Assembly: GCF_048820915.1 (NCBI RefSeq)
Contig: NZ_JBMERR010000023.1
Coordinates: forward strand, 12,689-76,688
Direction of reading: 5' to 3'
Length of the DNA: 64,000 bases
Origin: Cribrihabitans_A pelagius
Lineage (GTDB): Bacteria > Pseudomonadota > Alphaproteobacteria > Rhodobacterales > Rhodobacteraceae
This document shows positions 61,200 through 64,000 of the stretch, piece by piece (positions within the stretch are counted from its first letter, which is position 1; the number at the start of each line of letters is the position of its first letter). The notes under the pieces were generated by a model. It saw only the letters and a program-made list of their open reading frames with translations, did not search any database and was not told the origin of the DNA. A program made the translations under genes and the position numbers.

Positions 61200-61567
61200 T
61201 GTCGCGCACGCGAACAAGCATGCTAAATTGACCCCGCAGCGGGGTGATCGGCATCCCAAAAGACCCCCTCACGCTGATGTGGATGACGCCCCGGAGGTTA
61301 TCGGGGAGCACGGTGCGGGATGTTGGACGCGGAGACGGCAGCGAAGATCCGTCTGGCGTATTTCCAGGATTGAGGCATTGAGCCGCCATTGGTCCGAGGC
61401 CAATGCTGAACAATTCGATCAGGCAAATCTGCCGGGAACTGCGCGTTTCGCGGAACATGGTGCGCAAGGCAATCCGGTCCGGCGCAACAGAGTTCACTTG
61501 CGAGCGGACCATCCAGCCGCTGCCGAAGATCGGGCCGTGGAAGGGCTATGTTGCGCAAATACGGTGA
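61200..61567 (+). mobile_element. Decayed IS21-family element, 5' end with istA remnant
   Basis: Left-end-like sequence from about 61200 (GTCGCGCACGCG, AAATTGACCCCGC). istA starts at ATG 61320: LDAETAAKIRLAYFQD then TGA at 61371. After about 35 bases of extra sequence, a different frame (from 61403) reads SIRQICRELRVSRNMVRKAIRSGATEF and ERTIQPLPKIGPWK, the IstA HTH and following segment, and breaks off by 61567. No istB, no catalytic core, no right end: a frameshifted, truncated remnant. Confidence 0.75.
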
Positions 61568-62031
61568 TGGGGAGACTCCCCCTTTCCCCGGACGGACTTG
61601 TCCTACGGCCCCGGTGACAGGGATGCCAAGAGCTGTGTGCCGGTTCAGGACGGCGGCGCGGACTTGGATTTCCGCGGCCTGCCTATGGCTGCGCAACCTG
61701 CCCAAGCTGCGGCCCACTGGCACGCTGGACGGCACCACCGCCCGCGACAGCGTACATAAGGCGATCCCGGGCAAAGACCGCTGGAAAGAGCGCAGCCGGT
61801 TTTTCCCCGGCTTGGCAGCGGCAATGGCGGAACAATGGGGCGGCGGCGCGCAACTGGCAGCCCGGGCGGCATGACGCATCTGTGCCGCGCCCCGTGCGGG
61901 CGCGCATCACATGCGACGGCAGCCGTGCCCAACTTGATATGCTCGATCTGATGTGAAATCTGATGCCCCGCGCCCCACGGCGAACCGAGTTGGAAGCAGG
62001 CGCGGGGCGGTCTCCCGAAAGGATTGAGACA
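61568..62031. other. 464-base stretch without a recognisable gene
   Basis: Open frames exist in several directions but none has convincing family resemblance or a ribosome site. May be decayed mobile-element or gene debris between the IS21 remnant and the HTH gene. Confidence 0.45.
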
Positions 62032-62289
62032 ATGACCGATTACACCGAGCTATCACCGGCGGAAAGGTTTTTGGCGGTTGACCGGATGGCAAGCCAACTT
62101 TTCCGGACGGATCGCTGGAAAACCCTGTTTGCGGAGCGATACGACGTGACCCGCCAAGCTGTCGGGAAATGGGCCCGCAACGGGGCGCCCGTCTAGGCTT
62201 GTGTCGCGCAGGAGGATGCCTTGGCGGCGCGCAAGTGTGAGGCGGTCAAGCAGGCGGTGAGAGAGGCGGAACGCGCGGCTGACCTCTAA
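62032..62289 (+). pseudogene. Small HTH protein gene interrupted by an amber codon
   Basis: ATG 62032 behind AAAGGATTGAGACA. TDYTELSPAERFLAVDRMAS... RWKTLFAERYDVTRQAVGKWARNGAPV reads as a YdaS/HTH-like DNA-binding segment, then TAG at 62194-62196, after which the same frame continues ACVAQEDALAARKCEAVKQAV... to TAA at 62287. The downstream 30 codons look like the normal helical end of this family, in which the residue at the stop is typically Trp (TGG to TAG). A single-base nonsense mutation is the simplest reading; the 54-aa product may or may not function. Confidence 0.6.
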
Positions 62290-63347
62290 CCTGCCTTTGC
62301 CTCTAGCAGAAGCTCCGACACCATGCCCACCTTGCCGCGCTCGGACGTCATGACGCAGACCACCGCCGCCTCCCTGCCGGCCAGGATCTTGGCGCTGACC
62401 TTCTTGCGGAAGCGATGATCCGCAATCATGCCACGGGCGTTGTCTGCCCACGAAATCCGGATTTCGTCCCCTGGCTCAAACTCGATCACCTCGCCAAACA
62501 GCGTCGGCAGGGAAACGAACTTGACCATCGTTTTCGTAAACTTGCGCTCCCTGTAGGTCGCTGAAATCTTGTAGGTCCTCCCGCCCACCGAGACATTGAA
62601 GGCGCCGCCGCCGGGGGTGGACACGATCACGAGACCTAGAACGCGGCCGCTCTGGTCAAACTGCAGCGCCGTTCCCTCATCTGGCGGGGATACAGCGTCC
62701 ACTTTCACACGCTTGTTTTCGAAACGGGCCACTTTGCCGGCGCTGAACTGATCATAGCACCGCAGGCCGAAATCGCTTTCTTCCTCAGGAACAATCGGAA
62801 CGTTCGAGGCATTCACCGCTTTCCACGCGCCCTTCGCGATGAACTGCAGGAACCGCGGCTTTTTCGCGTAGTGAGCCCGGTTTTTGTAAAGTGGCATCGG
62901 CAAATGGTCGTGGCCCTTTTTCGCGCAAAACTCCTGGGACACATCGAAGAATGCCACGCCGTACCGTTTGAAAAGAGAATGGAGGGCAACCATATATTGC
63001 TGACGCTCCGCTTGCTTTTCCCAATATCTCGGCTGAAAGATCAGGCCGCAGAGCTTTGCCCCCACATCGGCGCAGTAGATGATCAGCCCCTCGATCGCCT
63101 CCAGGAGATCCGCCGCGTCATAGCCGCGCCCCTCAATGTGCGCGGCGTCATTGATGCCGTATTCCCAAAGCACAGTGTCGCCAGCCTTCAGATCCACAGT
63201 TTGAGACACGCGAAACAGCGACATATGGGAGGGAGCCGCGCCGATGGAAATGTTCTCGATGTTCTCCGCACCCGCCAGGGAGCGAAATTGACCTACCCAG
63301 CCTGAATCGGAAACGGAGTTAGATCCCCCAGAAATATAGACCGTCAT
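62286..63347 (-). CDS. SGNH/GDSL-like esterase, probable polysaccharide modification
   Basis: 353 aa from ATG 63347 (SD GTGAGG 6 bases before; GTG 63359 is possible). SGGSNSVSDSGWVGQF is the block I serine loop, VLWEYGINDAAHI resembles block III (G-x-N-D), and LPLYKNRAHYAK may give the block V His. The C-terminal 150 residues form a beta-rich domain (GRVLGLVIVSTPGGGAFNVSVGGRTYKI...). Cytoplasmic or exported by an unknown route (no signal peptide). Lies in the accessory segment near the LbH acyltransferase. Confidence 0.65.
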   Translation of the reverse strand: MTVYISGGSNSVSDSGWVGQFRSLAGAENIENISIGAAPSHMSLFRVSQTVDLKAGDTVLWEYGINDAAHIEGRGYDAADLLEAIEGLIIYCADVGAKLCGLIFQPRYWEKQAERQQYMVALHSLFKRYGVAFFDVSQEFCAKKGHDHLPMPLYKNRAHYAKKPRFLQFIAKGAWKAVNASNVPIVPEEESDFGLRCYDQFSAGKVARFENKRVKVDAVSPPDEGTALQFDQSGRVLGLVIVSTPGGGAFNVSVGGRTYKISATYRERKFTKTMVKFVSLPTLFGEVIEFEPGDEIRISWADNARGMIADHRFRKKVSAKILAGREAAVVCVMTSERGKVGMVSELLLEAKAG

Positions 63348-63424
63348 TAAGAACCTCACGCTCCAGTTGTGCCCGTTGCAGCCAAATGAAGCGGAGTTCG
63401 TGTGGGGGTCAAGTTGAAACCGTC

Positions 63425-63754
63425 TTATCTGTGACCGCTTCTGCGGCGCCCCTCCAGCCGGAACCGCTTTTGCCGCGCCTCCAAGCGGTCCCGCGTGTAA
63501 CAGATCACCCGGCGGGTATAGGCCGGCAGCTCAGTCGGCCGCAAAACCACCTCATAACCCAGTGCCTGCGCCCACTCTAAGAGCAGCTGCGCGTTCGGCA
63601 GCTTGGACGACCCATCTTTCTCGGCTTTTGCCAGGTGATCCACCGTAGCCCCGGCCAGCTCCTCGACCTCGCTGATTGTAAGGCCGAGGGCTTCACGCCG
63701 CGCCCGCAGAGCCATCCGGGCACCGTCGTATGAGCCGACTTTGCGGTCCAGCAC
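63425..63754 (-). CDS. XRE-like HTH protein
   Basis: 109 aa from GTG 63754; an internal ATG at 63715 fits the conserved part better. LRARREALGLTISEVEELAGATVDHLAKAEKDG and LPNAQLLLEWAQALGYEVVLRPTELP form an HTH_3-like domain, ending in a basic tail (RFRLEGRRRSGHR). Resembles phage- or plasmid-type regulators. Its frame stays open upstream of the GTG towards the IS256 border, so the native N-terminus may have been replaced by the insertion. Confidence 0.6.
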   Translation of the reverse strand: MLDRKVGSYDGARMALRARREALGLTISEVEELAGATVDHLAKAEKDGSSKLPNAQLLLEWAQALGYEVVLRPTELPAYTRRVICYTRDRLEARQKRFRLEGRRRSGHR

Positions 63755-63811
63755 GTCACGACGGCGGCCAGGGTCAGCACACGGATGCGCCCCTTTCTCG
63801 TTACTGTCCGA

Positions 63812-64000
63812 GCACGTGGTGTAATTTCCGCGCCTTCAACGGTGTGATCCTGGGTGGCCATCGAGGTGTATGATCGAGGTGGAGTTTCGACGCTTCAACC
63901 ACGACCCACACGGAGACCCCGATGACCAAGACCAACATGGACCTTTCCGAGCTTCTCGCAAAGCAAGATGGCGGCGACTTTTTGCGTGCCGTCGCGGAGG
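63812..64000 (+). mobile_element. Left end of an IS256-family element, cut by window edge
   Basis: Left end placed at about 63812 (GGTGTAATTTCCGCGCC) by resemblance to IS256-type ends; exact border uncertain. Transposase starts at ATG 63922 (TKTNMDLSELLAKQDGGDFLRAVAE), the mutator-type N-terminus, and runs off the window. Confidence 0.7.
63922..64000 (+). CDS. IS256-family (mutator) transposase, 5' part only
   Basis: The first 26 residues visible (TKTNMDLSELLAKQDGGDFLRAV) match the conserved start of IS256 transposases, which move DNA through a DDE catalytic domain further downstream (outside the window). CGGAGACCCCG precedes the ATG. Confidence 0.75.
   Translation, partial: MTKTNMDLSELLAKQDGGDFLRAVAE

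Noticed and set aside
62194..62196. TAG as pyrrolysine or a recoded sense codon
   Set aside because: No Pyl genes or recoding context are seen, and the organism type does not reassign TAG; a nonsense mutation is simpler.
1..64000. CRISPR array, restriction-modification or other defence cluster
   Set aside because: No regularly spaced repeats and no helicase, nuclease or methyltransferase genes were found.

Overview
The window is high-GC bacterial chromosome, and its gene content and protein style point to a marine alphaproteobacterium of the Rhodobacteraceae (roseobacter group, Leisingera/Phaeobacter/Ruegeria-like). Supporting this are a complete choline-O-sulfate/choline to glycine betaine cluster, an ScfR/PccR-type acyl-CoA regulator, an alpha-type RNase P RNA, DUF1127 and DUF2927 proteins, and short GC-rich intergenic repeats. 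The assignment rests on recognition of families, not on a search.

Layout. 1-3.8 kb: the 3' part of a Bcr/CflA drug exporter, an ScfR-like regulator with two TTTGCAA boxes in front of it, two small hypothetical genes and a DUF465 gene. 3.8-10.8 kb: the bet locus. betI reads rightward; betT (short BCCT carrier), betC, betB and betA read leftward and end at a strong terminator. A perfect TGAATG-N2-CATTCA dyad in the divergent promoter is the obvious BetI site, and two large hairpins separate cistrons. 10.9-16.2 kb: EamA exporter, pirin, LysE/ArgO exporter with its divergent LysG/ArgP regulator, a nitroreductase/IYD-like flavoprotein and a membrane protein with a ClpP-like domain. 16.2-21 kb: YebC and two convergent SLC13/RCK_C permeases. 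21-29.3 kb: YmdB phosphoesterase, glyoxalase, LysR, formyl-THF cyclo-ligase, MgtE, two purine deaminases (guanine and 8-oxoguanine) and HisN-type phosphatase. 29.5-45.3 kb: mostly housekeeping, including quinone reductase, Bax-inhibitor-like protein, ribosomal protein L33, RNase P RNA, amidase, GatA/GatC, UPF0173 hydrolase, a tadA-APH-tag run, RluB-like synthase and Dtd. 45.7-52.4 kb: a five-component peptide-type ABC importer in four genes (the two ATPases are fused), then a DUF1326-DUF2182 cysteine-rich pair. 52.5-59.6 kb: phosphodiesterase, HSL-type esterase, acyl-CoA synthetase, ABC exporter, tRNA-Gly(TCC) and a CbiX-like chelatase.

From tRNA-Cys(GCA) at 59.74 kb to the right edge the DNA looks accessory: a hexapeptide acyltransferase, a small zincin, a decayed IS21-type istA, an HTH gene interrupted by an amber codon, an SGNH-like protein, an XRE-like protein and the start of an IS256-family transposase. 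tRNA-Cys is a plausible boundary of an island.

How the genes work together: choline-O-sulfate and choline enter and are converted by BetC, BetA and BetB to glycine betaine under BetI control. tadA, APH-like kinase and tag are packed as one run, gatC-gatA as another, and the ABC importer genes overlap or abut as one operon. I saw no CRISPR array, no replication origin, no complete prophage and no obvious defence locus. The least understood recurring pieces are the DUF1326-DUF2182 pair, the ClpP-like membrane protein, the ScfR-box arrangement and two families of intergenic hairpin repeats.
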